DNA of 64,000 nucleotides, taken from NCBI RefSeq assembly GCF_025628885.1, contig NZ_JAOTIF010000002.1, positions 310,001-374,000 of the forward strand, given 5' to 3'. A program made the position numbers and the translations under genes. This document shows, piece after piece, positions 34,367 to 44,223 of the stretch. Under the pieces are notes generated by a model. The model saw nothing but the letters and a program-made list of their open reading frames with translations, searched no databases and was not told the origin of the DNA. Each line of letters starts with the position of its first letter. The first letter of the stretch is position 1. Origin of the DNA: Paraflavisolibacter caeni (GTDB taxonomy: Bacteria > Bacteroidota > Bacteroidia > Chitinophagales > Chitinophagaceae).

Positions 34367-36793
34367 ATGCTGCAAAACTTTTTCAAGGTAGCCATTCGAA
34401 ACCTCATAAGACACAAAGGTTTTTCCTTTATCAACATTGCAGGGTTAACATTCGGCCTTACTGCCTGCATGCTCATTACGTTGTTTGTATGGGATGAAAA
34501 GCAATATGATCGGTTTCTTCCAAATGGAGAACGGGTTTACCGTATTTACAACGAGAGCACCAATAATGAAGGTGTACGAATGCTGGCTCCTGTGCCTCCC
34601 ATGTTTGCAACAACATTACAGCAGGATTTTCCCGCAGTAGAAAAGACAGCCAGAATCATGATGCAGCCCGAATACAGCCGCCTTTTTGAAGCCGGAAAAG
34701 TAAAACTCTATGAAGCAAGCGGTTTTTATGTGGATTCTACCTACTTCGATATCTTTCAACTTCCGTTCAAGTATGGTTCGCGAAAGGACGCTTTGGATGA
34801 TCCTGCATCAATTGTGATCTCAGAGGAAATGTCTCGTCGGTTTTTCGGCAATGACAACCCTGTTGGAAAATCATTACTCATGGAAAAACAACCTTTCTTT
34901 GTAAAAGGTGTATTCTATAAGCATCCAAAATTTCATTTGCAGTTCAACTATTTGGTGCCTATGGCTGCTGCGGGTATACCTGCAGACCGTATACAAAGCT
35001 GGCGCTGGCAACAGTTTTATAGTTATGTGAAAGTGAAGAAAGGCGCCGATGTACAAAAATTAGAAGCCGAGTTCAAGAAAACCGTAGCACAAAAGACAGA
35101 AACTTTTAGAAAAGAAGACAGGATGACATTCAATCCTTTCTTTCAGCGTTTGGAAGATATTCATTTATACTCAGCAGACTTCAAGTATGATATGTCTGTA
35201 CGAGGTAATATCACTTATGTGAAAGCATTGACCATTATAGCTGTCTTTATACTCCTCATTGCCTGTTTTAATTTCATCAACCTTGCAACCGCGAAGTCAT
35301 TACAAAGAGCCAAGGAAGTAGGTGTTCGGAAATCCATAGGCGCTAACCGTAAACAGCTGATGATACAGTTCACTGGTGAAACGATTCTTCTTGCGTTCAT
35401 CAGCATCCTATTTTCAGTTGTGCTGACTTTTCTATTTCTTCCACTTTTGAACCAGTTTACGGATAAACAGATATCGTTTCCATTATTTACCAACCCGATT
35501 GTATTGCTATTACTGTTTCTGCTTACTGTGCTTGTGGGCGTGCTGGCTGGCTTTTATCCAGCCCTGGTATTATCTGGCTTTCATCCTGTAAAGGTGCTCA
35601 AGGGCAATGTGGTCAGTGATGTTTTGCCAGGCAGGATTCCATGGTTGCGGCACGGATTGGTTGTGATTCAATTCACATTATCTGTATTACTGATCATCAG
35701 TGCGCTGGTTGTTTACAGACAGGTAAAGTACCTGCACAACAAAGACCTGGGCTTTTCTAAAGAACAGATCATGTTCTTTCCAATGAGGGGTGATCAGCTC
35801 TTCCGGAATCATGAGTCATTCAAAAATGAACTGCTTCAATCACCAGGTATTTCATCTGTTTCTATCGGCTATGGCTTTCCTGGCGATGCCGTGGCTGGAG
35901 ATCAGATCATTGTGCCTCGTAATGGTGAACAAAAGATATATTCAGCTACACACCTGATCGTAGATCACGACTACATCAAAACATTAGGCCTGCAGTTAGT
36001 GGTTGGTAGGGACTTTTCAAAACAGATCAAAACAGATAAAGATGAAGCTTTTATCATCAATGAAACAGCTGTTAAAGAGCTAGGTTTTGGTACTCCTGGT
36101 AGAGCACTGGGACAAACATTATTATGGCCTACATGGAATGATCAGCGTCCTGACTCTCTAAAAAAGGGGATGATCATTGGTGTTGTGAAGGACTTCCATT
36201 ATAAAAGTTTATACGATAAACTCGAAACCGCTGTGCTGCATATATATCCGGATGCTTATTGGAAAGTAGCCGTAAAGATGAAAGCTGCGGCCATTGATCA
36301 GAGCATTCAGCATGTAAAGCAGGTATGGAATCGCTATACACCTGATTATCCTATAGAATACAACTTTTTGGATGAAAGCTTTGGCAAGATGTACAAAGCA
36401 GAAGATAAACTCAAGGCCTTAGTGTGGGTATTTACTGCTATAGCCATAAGTGTAGGATGCCTGGGATTGTTTGGATTGGCAGCTTTTGCTGCAGAGCGCA
36501 GGAAAAAAGAAGTTGGCATTCGCAAGGTCTTAGGTGCGTCAGTAAGAGGTGTTGTCCTGCTACTGTCGAAAGACTTTGTCAAGCTAGTGCTCATTTCATT
36601 ATTGATTGCTTCACCGGTAGCCTGGTATTTCATGAACCAATGGCTGCAGGATTTTGCTTACCGGATTGACCTAGGATTGTGGGTGTTTGTCGTTGCAGGT
36701 GTTTCTGCCCTTATGATTGCATTGATAACGGTAAGTTTTCAGGCAATCAAGGCTGCTATTGCCAATCCGGTGAAGAGCTTGAGGACAGAATGA
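34367..36793 (+). CDS. MacB/FtsX-type ABC permease 2
   Basis: An 808-residue double-FtsX permease starting MLQNFFKVAIRNLIRHKGFSFINIAG. The first FtsX domain carries ACFNFINLATAKSLQRAKEVGVRKSIGA and the second GCLGLFGLAAFAAERRKKEVGIRKVLGA, with the terminal IANPVKSLRTE. Compared with permease 1 it has Phe for Val in the 'ACxNFxNLxTA' segment and a different periplasmic core, so substrate or partner contacts may differ. It is followed by a 53-base gap with a repeat and a leader that is shared with permease 4. Confidence 0.94.
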   Translation: MLQNFFKVAIRNLIRHKGFSFINIAGLTFGLTACMLITLFVWDEKQYDRFLPNGERVYRIYNESTNNEGVRMLAPVPPMFATTLQQDFPAVEKTARIMMQPEYSRLFEAGKVKLYEASGFYVDSTYFDIFQLPFKYGSRKDALDDPASIVISEEMSRRFFGNDNPVGKSLLMEKQPFFVKGVFYKHPKFHLQFNYLVPMAAAGIPADRIQSWRWQQFYSYVKVKKGADVQKLEAEFKKTVAQKTETFRKEDRMTFNPFFQRLEDIHLYSADFKYDMSVRGNITYVKALTIIAVFILLIACFNFINLATAKSLQRAKEVGVRKSIGANRKQLMIQFTGETILLAFISILFSVVLTFLFLPLLNQFTDKQISFPLFTNPIVLLLLFLLTVLVGVLAGFYPALVLSGFHPVKVLKGNVVSDVLPGRIPWLRHGLVVIQFTLSVLLIISALVVYRQVKYLHNKDLGFSKEQIMFFPMRGDQLFRNHESFKNELLQSPGISSVSIGYGFPGDAVAGDQIIVPRNGEQKIYSATHLIVDHDYIKTLGLQLVVGRDFSKQIKTDKDEAFIINETAVKELGFGTPGRALGQTLLWPTWNDQRPDSLKKGMIIGVVKDFHYKSLYDKLETAVLHIYPDAYWKVAVKMKAAAIDQSIQHVKQVWNRYTPDYPIEYNFLDESFGKMYKAEDKLKALVWVFTAIAISVGCLGLFGLAAFAAERRKKEVGIRKVLGASVRGVVLLLSKDFVKLVLISLLIASPVAWYFMNQWLQDFAYRIDLGLWVFVVAGVSALMIALITVSFQAIKAAIANPVKSLRTE

Positions 36794-36796
36794 GGG

Positions 36797-36807
36797 GAAT
36801 GACGAAT
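36797..36807 (+). repeat. GAATGACGAAT dispersed repeat
   Basis: Perfect copy three bases after the stop codon of permease 2, followed by GATGATAG units and then the short leader that is also found before permease 4. Confidence 0.82.
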
Positions 36808-36846
36808 AGATGATAGATGAATTTATAAACTCATAAAGATTTAAAG

Positions 36847-39264
36847 ATGTTCCGTAGTTATTTTATCATTGCCTGGAGGAACCTTATAAAAAGTAAAGGT
36901 TATTCCCTCATTAACATTGGCGGGCTCGCGATTGGTATGGCTGTGGCCATCTTAATTGGCTTGTGGATCTATGATGAATTGTCCTATAATAAATACCACA
37001 AGAATTACGACTCCATTGCGCAGGTAATGCAAAAGCAAAGTTTTAATGGTGAGCAATCTACTCAGATTTCTCTGCCACGTCCATTAGAATTTGAGCTGCG
37101 CAACAAATATGGAAACAACTTCAAACACATTGTGATGTCCTTTTGGGAGGGGGATCATATCTTATCTGTAGGTGATATAAAAATTTCCAGTACAGGAAGA
37201 TTTATGCAGGCTGGTGCTCCTGAAATGTTATCATTGAAAATGATAAAAGGTACGTGGGCAGGCTTGAAAGATCCTTCTTCCATCATGTTATCAGCCTCCG
37301 TAGCCAAAGCGTTATTCGGCGATAAAGATCCTATGGATAAAATGATGCGAATCAATAACCGCATGGATGTAAAGGTTACAGGTGTGTACGAGGATCTGCC
37401 CTATAATACAGAATTTAAAAACGTAAAGTTTCTTTCATCATGGGATTTGTGGATGGCTAATAACGACTGGATGAAAAATGCCAGGGATAAATGGGGTAAT
37501 AATTCTTTTCTCATTTACGTGCAAATACAGCCCAACACGACATTTGAAAGTGTTTCTGAAAAAATCAAAATGTCAAAACAGCAAAATGTGGATGCAGAAG
37601 ATAAGAAGTTTAATTATGAGATATTCCTGAATCCCATGAGCCGCTGGCACTTGTACTCTGAATGGAAGAATGGTGTCAATGTGGGCGGACGCATTCAATT
37701 TGTCTGGATGTTTGGTTTGATTGGCCTTTTTGTGTTATTGCTGGCCTGTATCAACTTCATGAATCTGAGCACAGCCCGTAGTGAGAAGAGGGCAAGAGAA
37801 GTTGGTGTTCGTAAAGCAATAGGTTCCATGCGGTACCAGTTGATCAGTCAGTTTCTAAGTGAATCATTTTTGGTGGTTGTCCTTGCTTTTGTACTGGCAG
37901 TGATCATTGTCGCAACCTCTTTATCATGGTTCAATGAACTTTCTGATAAAAGAATAACCATGCCTTTGGCAAATCCATATTTCTGGCTCATAAGTCTTGT
38001 TTTTATCATCATAACGAGTCTGCTGTCTGGAAGTTACCCGGCGCTATACCTGTCTTCTTTCAATCCGGTCAAAGTTCTAAAAGGCACCTTCCGGGTAGGA
38101 CGGTTTGCATCGCTTCCCCGTCAGATTTTAGTGGTATTACAGTTTACTGTTTCAATTGCCTTGATCTGTGGGACTATTATCGTTTACCGGCAGATACAAC
38201 ACGCAAAAAACCGGCCGGTGGGATATGACAGAAATAGTCTGCTAATGATACAAATAAAGTCACCTGATTTGGCAGTCAAGTCTACTATTATAAACAGCGA
38301 ACTGAAAAATTCTGGTGTTGCTGTTGAAGTAGCTAAATCTGGCAGTCCTTTAACAGGCGTTTGGTCAAATAATGGTGGTTTTGACTGGCCGGATAAAGAC
38401 CCCAATAAAGTTGGTGAATTTGCCACAATATGGATTACACATGATTATGGCAAAACTGTTGGCTGGCAAATCAAAGAAGGCAGAGATTTTTCGAAAGAAT
38501 TCGCAACAGATTCAATAGGTCCTGAGCCCGACTCTACAATAGCCTACAGCATTATTCTCAATGAAACAGCCATTAAGTACATGGGTTTAAAAAATCCTGT
38601 CAATACAATTATAGATTGGGACGGTTACCCTCTAAAAATAGTTGGAGTTGTCAAAGATATTGTGATGGAGTCGCCATTCCAACCTGTCAGGCAGACCATT
38701 TATCTGGTGAATTATAGCGCAGCAGATAGCTGGATCAATATCAAGATCAATCCAAACTTAAGCGCCGGCCAGGCCCTGGCAAAAATTGATGCCATTTTTA
38801 AAAAGCTGGTGCCTGCAGTTCCTTTTGATTACAAATTTGCGGATACGGAATATGGGCTAAAGTTCGCAGCTGAGGAACGCATTGGCAAACTGGCTTCAGT
38901 TTTTGCTGTCCTCGCCATATTTATTTCCTGCCTGGGATTGTTTGGGCTTGCCTCATTTATAGCAGAAAAGCGCACAAAGGAAATTGGAATTCGCAAAGTG
39001 TTAGGAGCAACCGTTTATAACCTATGGAAAATGCTGTCTGTCGATTTTGTTGTGCTGGTCATTATTTCCTGTTGTATCGCAGTTCCGGTTGCCTATTATT
39101 TTTTGCATGGATGGTTGCAGAAGTATGAATACCGTATAGAGATCAGTTGGTGGATATTCGTTCTTGCCATACTGAGTGCACTATTGATTACTTTATTGAC
39201 CGTAAGTTACCAGGCTATCAAGGCTGCCCTTGCAAACCCTGTGCAAAGTTTGAGAACAGAATGA
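36847..39264 (+). CDS. MacB/FtsX-type ABC permease 3
   Basis: An 805-residue double-FtsX permease (MFRSYFIIAWRNLIKSKGYSLINIGG). It is closest to permease 4: both share MAVAxLxGLWxxDELSYN in the first span, the periplasmic GWQIKEGRDFSK segment and YxALYLSSFNPVKVLKGTFRVG-like text. The second FtsX domain reads SCLGLFGLASFIAEKRTKEIGIRKVLGA. Its 40-base leader is also nearly identical to that of permease 4. The pair therefore looks like a tandem duplication that included the leader; the protein sequences have since diverged widely. Confidence 0.94.
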   Translation: MFRSYFIIAWRNLIKSKGYSLINIGGLAIGMAVAILIGLWIYDELSYNKYHKNYDSIAQVMQKQSFNGEQSTQISLPRPLEFELRNKYGNNFKHIVMSFWEGDHILSVGDIKISSTGRFMQAGAPEMLSLKMIKGTWAGLKDPSSIMLSASVAKALFGDKDPMDKMMRINNRMDVKVTGVYEDLPYNTEFKNVKFLSSWDLWMANNDWMKNARDKWGNNSFLIYVQIQPNTTFESVSEKIKMSKQQNVDAEDKKFNYEIFLNPMSRWHLYSEWKNGVNVGGRIQFVWMFGLIGLFVLLLACINFMNLSTARSEKRAREVGVRKAIGSMRYQLISQFLSESFLVVVLAFVLAVIIVATSLSWFNELSDKRITMPLANPYFWLISLVFIIITSLLSGSYPALYLSSFNPVKVLKGTFRVGRFASLPRQILVVLQFTVSIALICGTIIVYRQIQHAKNRPVGYDRNSLLMIQIKSPDLAVKSTIINSELKNSGVAVEVAKSGSPLTGVWSNNGGFDWPDKDPNKVGEFATIWITHDYGKTVGWQIKEGRDFSKEFATDSIGPEPDSTIAYSIILNETAIKYMGLKNPVNTIIDWDGYPLKIVGVVKDIVMESPFQPVRQTIYLVNYSAADSWINIKINPNLSAGQALAKIDAIFKKLVPAVPFDYKFADTEYGLKFAAEERIGKLASVFAVLAIFISCLGLFGLASFIAEKRTKEIGIRKVLGATVYNLWKMLSVDFVVLVIISCCIAVPVAYYFLHGWLQKYEYRIEISWWIFVLAILSALLITLLTVSYQAIKAALANPVQSLRTE

Positions 39265-39267
39265 TGC

Positions 39268-39294
39268 GAATGACGAATGAATCGAATGACGAAT
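39268..39294 (+). repeat. GAATGACGAAT dispersed repeat, two units
   Basis: Two perfect copies (39268-39278 and 39284-39294), starting three bases after the stop codon of permease 3 and leading directly into the heptanucleotide array. Confidence 0.85.
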
Positions 39295-39297
39295 GTG

Positions 39298-39388
39298 ATG
39301 ATGGATGATGGATGATGGATGATGGATGATGGATGATGGATGATGGATGATGGATGATAGATGATAGATGATAGATGATAGATGATAG
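39298..39388 (+). repeat. Heptanucleotide tandem repeat, 13 units
   Basis: Eight perfect units of ATGATGG (39298-39353) followed by five perfect units of ATGATAG (39354-39388), 91 bases in all, between permeases 3 and 4. The next unit (ATGAATC) breaks the pattern. The unit is not a multiple of three and the array is intergenic, ending 30 bases before the start codon of permease 4, so changes in copy number would alter spacing rather than a protein. Confidence 0.97.
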
Positions 39389-39418
39389 ATGAATCTGTAA
39401 ACTTATAAAGTTATAAAG

Positions 39419-41770
39419 ATGTTCCGCAATTATTTGAAAACCGCGTGGCGTTATTTGCTGAAAAGTAAATTACATTCAATCCTCAACATTGCAGGACTTG
39501 CAACAGGCATGGCCGTTGCTTTACTGGCCGGATTATGGGTTTGGGACGAACTTTCGTACAATTCCAATTTCAAGCATCAATCGCACCTGGCTCAGGTGAT
39601 GCTGAACCAAACATATAAAGGGGAAACTTATACTGGGGAAACGATTGCCATGCCTTTGGGTGATGCACTTCGAACCCAATATTCTGGTGATTTTAAACAT
39701 GTTTCCCTGGGTTCATGGAATAATGAACTTATAGTGGCTGCAGGAGATGTAAAGTTACCTAGCAGAGGTATGTGGGTACAGCATGAATTTCCTGAAATGT
39801 TCACGCTTAACATGGTAAAAGGCCGGCGAGATGTTTTGAAGGATCCTTCATTCATTCTGCTGTCACAATCACTTGCCAAAGCTCTATTTGGCAAAGCTGA
39901 CCCAATCAATAAAGTAGTAAGGATCGATAACAGGCTCAATCTGAGCGTTGGAGGCATTTATGAAGATTTGCCCCATAATTCAAGCTTTTACGATGTGAAA
40001 TTGCTATTGCCCTGGGGTAACAATGAAAACTGGCTGGGCAAACAGACAGCGTGGAGTAATCACTGTGGCGTGTTATTCGTGCAATTAAATGAGGGGGCTG
40101 ACATTGATAAAACTACTGCAAAAATTAAGAACGTTCCTACTCCTCATATAAAGGATTTTAAAGAGGAGATCATGCTGCATCCCTTCAGCAAGTTGCATTT
40201 ATATACTGAATTCAAAAACGGTAAAGCTGTTGGCGGCCGTATACAACTTGTACATATGGTTGGTGTCATAGGCTTTTTTGTGTTGTTTCTGGCATGCATC
40301 AATTTTATGAATCTTTCAACAGCGAAAAGTGGTAAACGTGCAAAGGAAGTAGGTGTTCGCAAGACAGTGGGATCGTTAAGAAGGCAACTGATCGGGCAAT
40401 TTCTTGGGGAATCTATATTCATGGCAACACTTGCATTTTTACTATCTATCATACTGGTTCAATTATCCCTTCCATTTTTCAATGATTTATCGGATAAGCA
40501 AATGGCCATTCCCTGGAGCTGGCCTCTATTCTGGTTACTGGCAGCAGGCCTTACTTTGATCACAGGAATTGTTTCAGGAAGCTATCCAGCATTTTATTTA
40601 TCAGCATTCGACCCCATAAAAGTGCTCAAAGGAGTTTTCAAGGCTGGACCTATGGCATCGTTGCCCCGCAAAGTGCTGGTGGTATTACAATTTACAGTTT
40701 CCATATCATTGATCATTGGTACCATTATCGTTTTCAGGCAGATCCAGTACGCTAAAAGCAGGCCTGCAGGTTTTGCACGGAATGGATTGATTACTGTCCC
40801 ACTTACTGATGATTTGAAAAAGCATTTTGATGCCATACGAAATGATTTGCTGCAGACAGGAGCAGTAGAAAATATGGCTGGATCGTCACAGCCAGCATCA
40901 CACTTTAGCAATAACAACAGCATTGACTGGAAGGGTAAAGACCCTGGTTTGGTGGTTTATTACAGGAATGTAAACGTAACGCATGACTTTGGCAAAACCA
41001 TTGGCTGGCAAATAAAAGAGGGACGTGATTTCTCTAAAAGTTTTCCGTCAGATTCCGGATCTGTTATACTGAATGAAACCGGGGCAAAGATGACCGGCCT
41101 TAAAAACCCTGTTGGTGAATTGATCAAGTTTGAAGGGAAGACGTATCAAATAATCGGTATTGTTAAGGATATGCTGACGCAATCGCCTTACGAACCTATG
41201 GAGCCGTCTATTTTCATTTGTGGAGGATGGATGGGTATTATTACAATGCGAATAAAGCCAACCATTCCTGTAAGTGATGCATTGAACAGAATAGAATCTG
41301 TATTCAAAAAGTATAATCAAGGCGATCCATTAGAATTCAAATTTGTTGATGATGAATATGCTAAAAAATATTCCAATGAAGTAAGGATCGGTAACCTTGC
41401 CGCTTTCTTCGCCATTCTTGCGATTTTCATTTCCTGTCTTGGCTTGTTTGGTTTGGCGTCTTTTATTGCTGAACAACGCACCAAAGAAATTGGTATCCGC
41501 AAAGTACTGGGGGCAAGCGTATTTAATCTTTGGAAAATGCAATCGAAAGAATTTGTAGGGCTAGTGATGACTGCTTGCCTGGTTGCTGTTCCACTAGCAT
41601 GGTATTTTTTAAATGATTGGCTTCAAAACTATCAGTATCGTACTTCAATATCGTGGTGGATCTTTGCCGTTACAGTTTCCGGAGTATTGGGCATTACTTT
41701 ATTGACTGTGAGCTTCCAGGCCATCAAAGCGTCTATAGCAAACCCTGTGAATAGTTTGAAAACAGAGTAA
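39419..41770 (+). CDS. MacB/FtsX-type ABC permease 4
   Basis: A 783-residue double-FtsX permease (MFRNYLKTAWRYLLKSKLHSILNIAG), the shortest of the six; the loss is in the periplasmic regions, not in the FtsX domains (ACINFMNLSTAKSGKRAKEVGVRKTVGS and SCLGLFGLASFIAEQRTKEIGIRKVLGA). It is the probable duplicate of permease 3. Its leader is preceded by the 13-unit tandem repeat, which might tune its expression. Permease 5 begins 16 bases after its stop. Confidence 0.94.
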   Translation: MFRNYLKTAWRYLLKSKLHSILNIAGLATGMAVALLAGLWVWDELSYNSNFKHQSHLAQVMLNQTYKGETYTGETIAMPLGDALRTQYSGDFKHVSLGSWNNELIVAAGDVKLPSRGMWVQHEFPEMFTLNMVKGRRDVLKDPSFILLSQSLAKALFGKADPINKVVRIDNRLNLSVGGIYEDLPHNSSFYDVKLLLPWGNNENWLGKQTAWSNHCGVLFVQLNEGADIDKTTAKIKNVPTPHIKDFKEEIMLHPFSKLHLYTEFKNGKAVGGRIQLVHMVGVIGFFVLFLACINFMNLSTAKSGKRAKEVGVRKTVGSLRRQLIGQFLGESIFMATLAFLLSIILVQLSLPFFNDLSDKQMAIPWSWPLFWLLAAGLTLITGIVSGSYPAFYLSAFDPIKVLKGVFKAGPMASLPRKVLVVLQFTVSISLIIGTIIVFRQIQYAKSRPAGFARNGLITVPLTDDLKKHFDAIRNDLLQTGAVENMAGSSQPASHFSNNNSIDWKGKDPGLVVYYRNVNVTHDFGKTIGWQIKEGRDFSKSFPSDSGSVILNETGAKMTGLKNPVGELIKFEGKTYQIIGIVKDMLTQSPYEPMEPSIFICGGWMGIITMRIKPTIPVSDALNRIESVFKKYNQGDPLEFKFVDDEYAKKYSNEVRIGNLAAFFAILAIFISCLGLFGLASFIAEQRTKEIGIRKVLGASVFNLWKMQSKEFVGLVMTACLVAVPLAWYFLNDWLQNYQYRTSISWWIFAVTVSGVLGITLLTVSFQAIKASIANPVNSLKTE

Positions 41771-41786
41771 ACTAAAAACTGAACTT

Positions 41787-44204
41787 ATGTTTCGCAACTA
41801 TTTTATAACTGCCTGGCGCAATCTAAGAAAGAACAAGACTTTTTCTATCCTGAATATTTTGGGTCTGGCTATTGGCCTGTCTTGTTTTTTGTTGATTGTG
41901 CTGTACGTGGTGGATGAACTTAGTTTTGACCGCTTTCACGAAAAGGCCGACCGCATTTACCGTGTTCATACAGATGTCAGGTTTGGTGGGAGTGATTTGC
42001 GTCTTACGGTTGCTTCTGATCCCATGGGGGCAACGTTAAAAAATGACTACCCTCAGGTGGAAGCATATACCCGCATTTATAACAGCAATGGTCCAAAGCT
42101 GATCAAGAAGGGAGACCAATATATCACAGAGGAAGATGTGACCCATGCAGATTCTACCTTTTTCGACGTGTTTACTTTTCCTGCAATTGCAGGCAATACT
42201 AAAACGGCTCTGAACGAACCGAATACGGTAGTGATCACAGAATCTGCTGCTCAAAAATATTTCGGTACAACCAATGCATTAGGGAAGGTGATAGAAGCAG
42301 AGCATGTACCTTATAAAGTGACAGCCGTCATCAAGGATATGCCACACAATTCACATTTCCGTTTTGATTTTCTTTTTTCAATGGATAATGTGGAGTATCA
42401 ATGGGGTAATTTCTTAAGCAACAATTTTCAAACCTATATTGTTCTGAAAAAGGGCACAGACTATAAGGCATTTGAAAAGAACTTTAAGCAAGTCATTCAA
42501 AAGTACCTTATACCGCAGGCGAAACAATTCATGGAAATCAACAGCATGGAGGAATTTGAGAAAGCAGGCAATAAGCTCCATTATTCCCTGATGCCTTTAA
42601 CTCGTATTCACCTGTATTCAGACCGGTTCCCTGAATTCAGACCCAATGGCAACATCCAATATGTTTACATATTCAGTGCTGTTGCTCTTTTCGTATTGAT
42701 GGTGGCTTGCATCAACTTCATGAATTTGTCTACAGCCCGCTCAGCCAACCGTGCAAAAGAAGTAGGCATCCGTAAGGTATTGGGTACGGAAAGAAAGGCA
42801 CTCATTACCCAGTTTTTAGTTGAATCCACTGTCATGGTGCTCATCGCCATGTTGATTGCCCTGGTGATTGCAGTTTTGGTTTTACCCTTTTTCAATGATG
42901 TTGCTGCAAAAGATCTTTCTATACGAGATCTCTTGAATGCTCCCGCGCTCAGCATGTTGATCCCATTGCCTTTTGTAGTTGGTATTCTTGCCGGTATGTA
43001 CCCGGCTTTATTCCTTTCGAGGTTTAAACCTATTGTGGTGTTGAAAGGGAATAGCAATAGCCATTTTAAGAAGAGCAGTTTGCGGAGTGCATTGGTGGTA
43101 TTTCAATTCGTTACATCTATTGTGTTGGTCATCGGTACAATCGTCGTTTACAGTCAGTTGCATTACATACAAACAAAGAACTTAGGCTTCGATAAAGACC
43201 AGGTACTGATTATAGATGGTGCTAATGCGTTGCAGCAGAATGTACAGGCCTTTAAAAATGAAGTTCTGAACCTGAAAGGTGTCAGCAGCGGTACCTATAG
43301 TGCCTTCCTTCCTGTTTCATCAGCCCGCAATGATGTATCAATTTTTAAGACGCCGGTTATTGATGTGAAAAGCGGTTTGGATATGCAGCGATGGACTGTG
43401 GACTATGATTATATCAAAACGCTAGGTATGCAAATAGTAAGGGGGCGGAACTTCTCCAGGGAGTTTGGTAGCGATTCGTTGTCGACGATCATCAATGAGA
43501 CAACGGCTCAACTATTCGGATATGATGACCCTATTGGAAAGAAATTATATGGATTTGATGATTTGAACAAACCTGTAGCTTATGAGATCATTGGCGTTGT
43601 TAAAAACTTTCATTTTGAATCATTGCGTCAAAACATTGGCCCTATGTGTATGATGCTGGGTAACAGCGACTATACTGCTTCTTTTAAAGTGCATTCAGGT
43701 GATATCCAAAAGCTGGTCGGCAGTGTTGAGCAAATATGGAGAAAGATGGCCCCCGGCATGCCCTTTAACTATCGTTTTATGGATGATGCTTTTGACGAAT
43801 TATACCGTAGTGAGCAACGGGTGGGTAAGGTTGCCATATCTTTTGCCATCCTGACGATTGTGATCGCATGCCTGGGTTTGTTTGGACTGGTTACCTATGC
43901 AGCAGAGCAACGTGTGAAAGAAATAGGTATCCGCAAGGTATTAGGTGCTACTATTGCCAACATCGTGAATTTACTTTCCAGGGATTTGCTGAAACTCGTG
44001 TTGATTGCCCTGGTTATTGCTTCTCCGGTTGCCTGGTGGGCCATGCACAAATGGCTGGAAGATTTTGCTTACAGAATTGATATTAACTGGTGGGTATTTA
44101 TTGCAGCGGGTGGTACTGCCATCCTGATTGCATTGGCAACAGTAAGTGTGCAGGCCATTAAAGCTGCGCGTACCAATCCTGTGCAGAATTTACGATCTGA
44201 GTAA
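41787..44204 (+). CDS. MacB/FtsX-type ABC permease 5
   Basis: An 805-residue double-FtsX permease (MFRNYFITAWRNLRKNKTFSILNILG). FtsX regions: ACINFMNLSTARSANRAKEVGIRKVLGT and ACLGLFGLVTYAAEQRVKEIGIRKVLGA; the end is RTNPVQNLRSE, with Ser for the usual Thr. The periplasmic core has YRVHTDVRFGGSDLRLTVASDPMGATL, an N-terminal core pattern typical of this family. Spacing of 16 and 19 bases to its neighbours places it firmly in the operon. Confidence 0.94.
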   Translation: MFRNYFITAWRNLRKNKTFSILNILGLAIGLSCFLLIVLYVVDELSFDRFHEKADRIYRVHTDVRFGGSDLRLTVASDPMGATLKNDYPQVEAYTRIYNSNGPKLIKKGDQYITEEDVTHADSTFFDVFTFPAIAGNTKTALNEPNTVVITESAAQKYFGTTNALGKVIEAEHVPYKVTAVIKDMPHNSHFRFDFLFSMDNVEYQWGNFLSNNFQTYIVLKKGTDYKAFEKNFKQVIQKYLIPQAKQFMEINSMEEFEKAGNKLHYSLMPLTRIHLYSDRFPEFRPNGNIQYVYIFSAVALFVLMVACINFMNLSTARSANRAKEVGIRKVLGTERKALITQFLVESTVMVLIAMLIALVIAVLVLPFFNDVAAKDLSIRDLLNAPALSMLIPLPFVVGILAGMYPALFLSRFKPIVVLKGNSNSHFKKSSLRSALVVFQFVTSIVLVIGTIVVYSQLHYIQTKNLGFDKDQVLIIDGANALQQNVQAFKNEVLNLKGVSSGTYSAFLPVSSARNDVSIFKTPVIDVKSGLDMQRWTVDYDYIKTLGMQIVRGRNFSREFGSDSLSTIINETTAQLFGYDDPIGKKLYGFDDLNKPVAYEIIGVVKNFHFESLRQNIGPMCMMLGNSDYTASFKVHSGDIQKLVGSVEQIWRKMAPGMPFNYRFMDDAFDELYRSEQRVGKVAISFAILTIVIACLGLFGLVTYAAEQRVKEIGIRKVLGATIANIVNLLSRDLLKLVLIALVIASPVAWWAMHKWLEDFAYRIDINWWVFIAAGGTAILIALATVSVQAIKAARTNPVQNLRSE

Positions 44205-44223
44205 AGCCTTATAATAAGTAATT

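Noticed and set aside
39298-39388. A CRISPR array
   Set aside because: The repeat is a direct heptanucleotide tandem without spacers.
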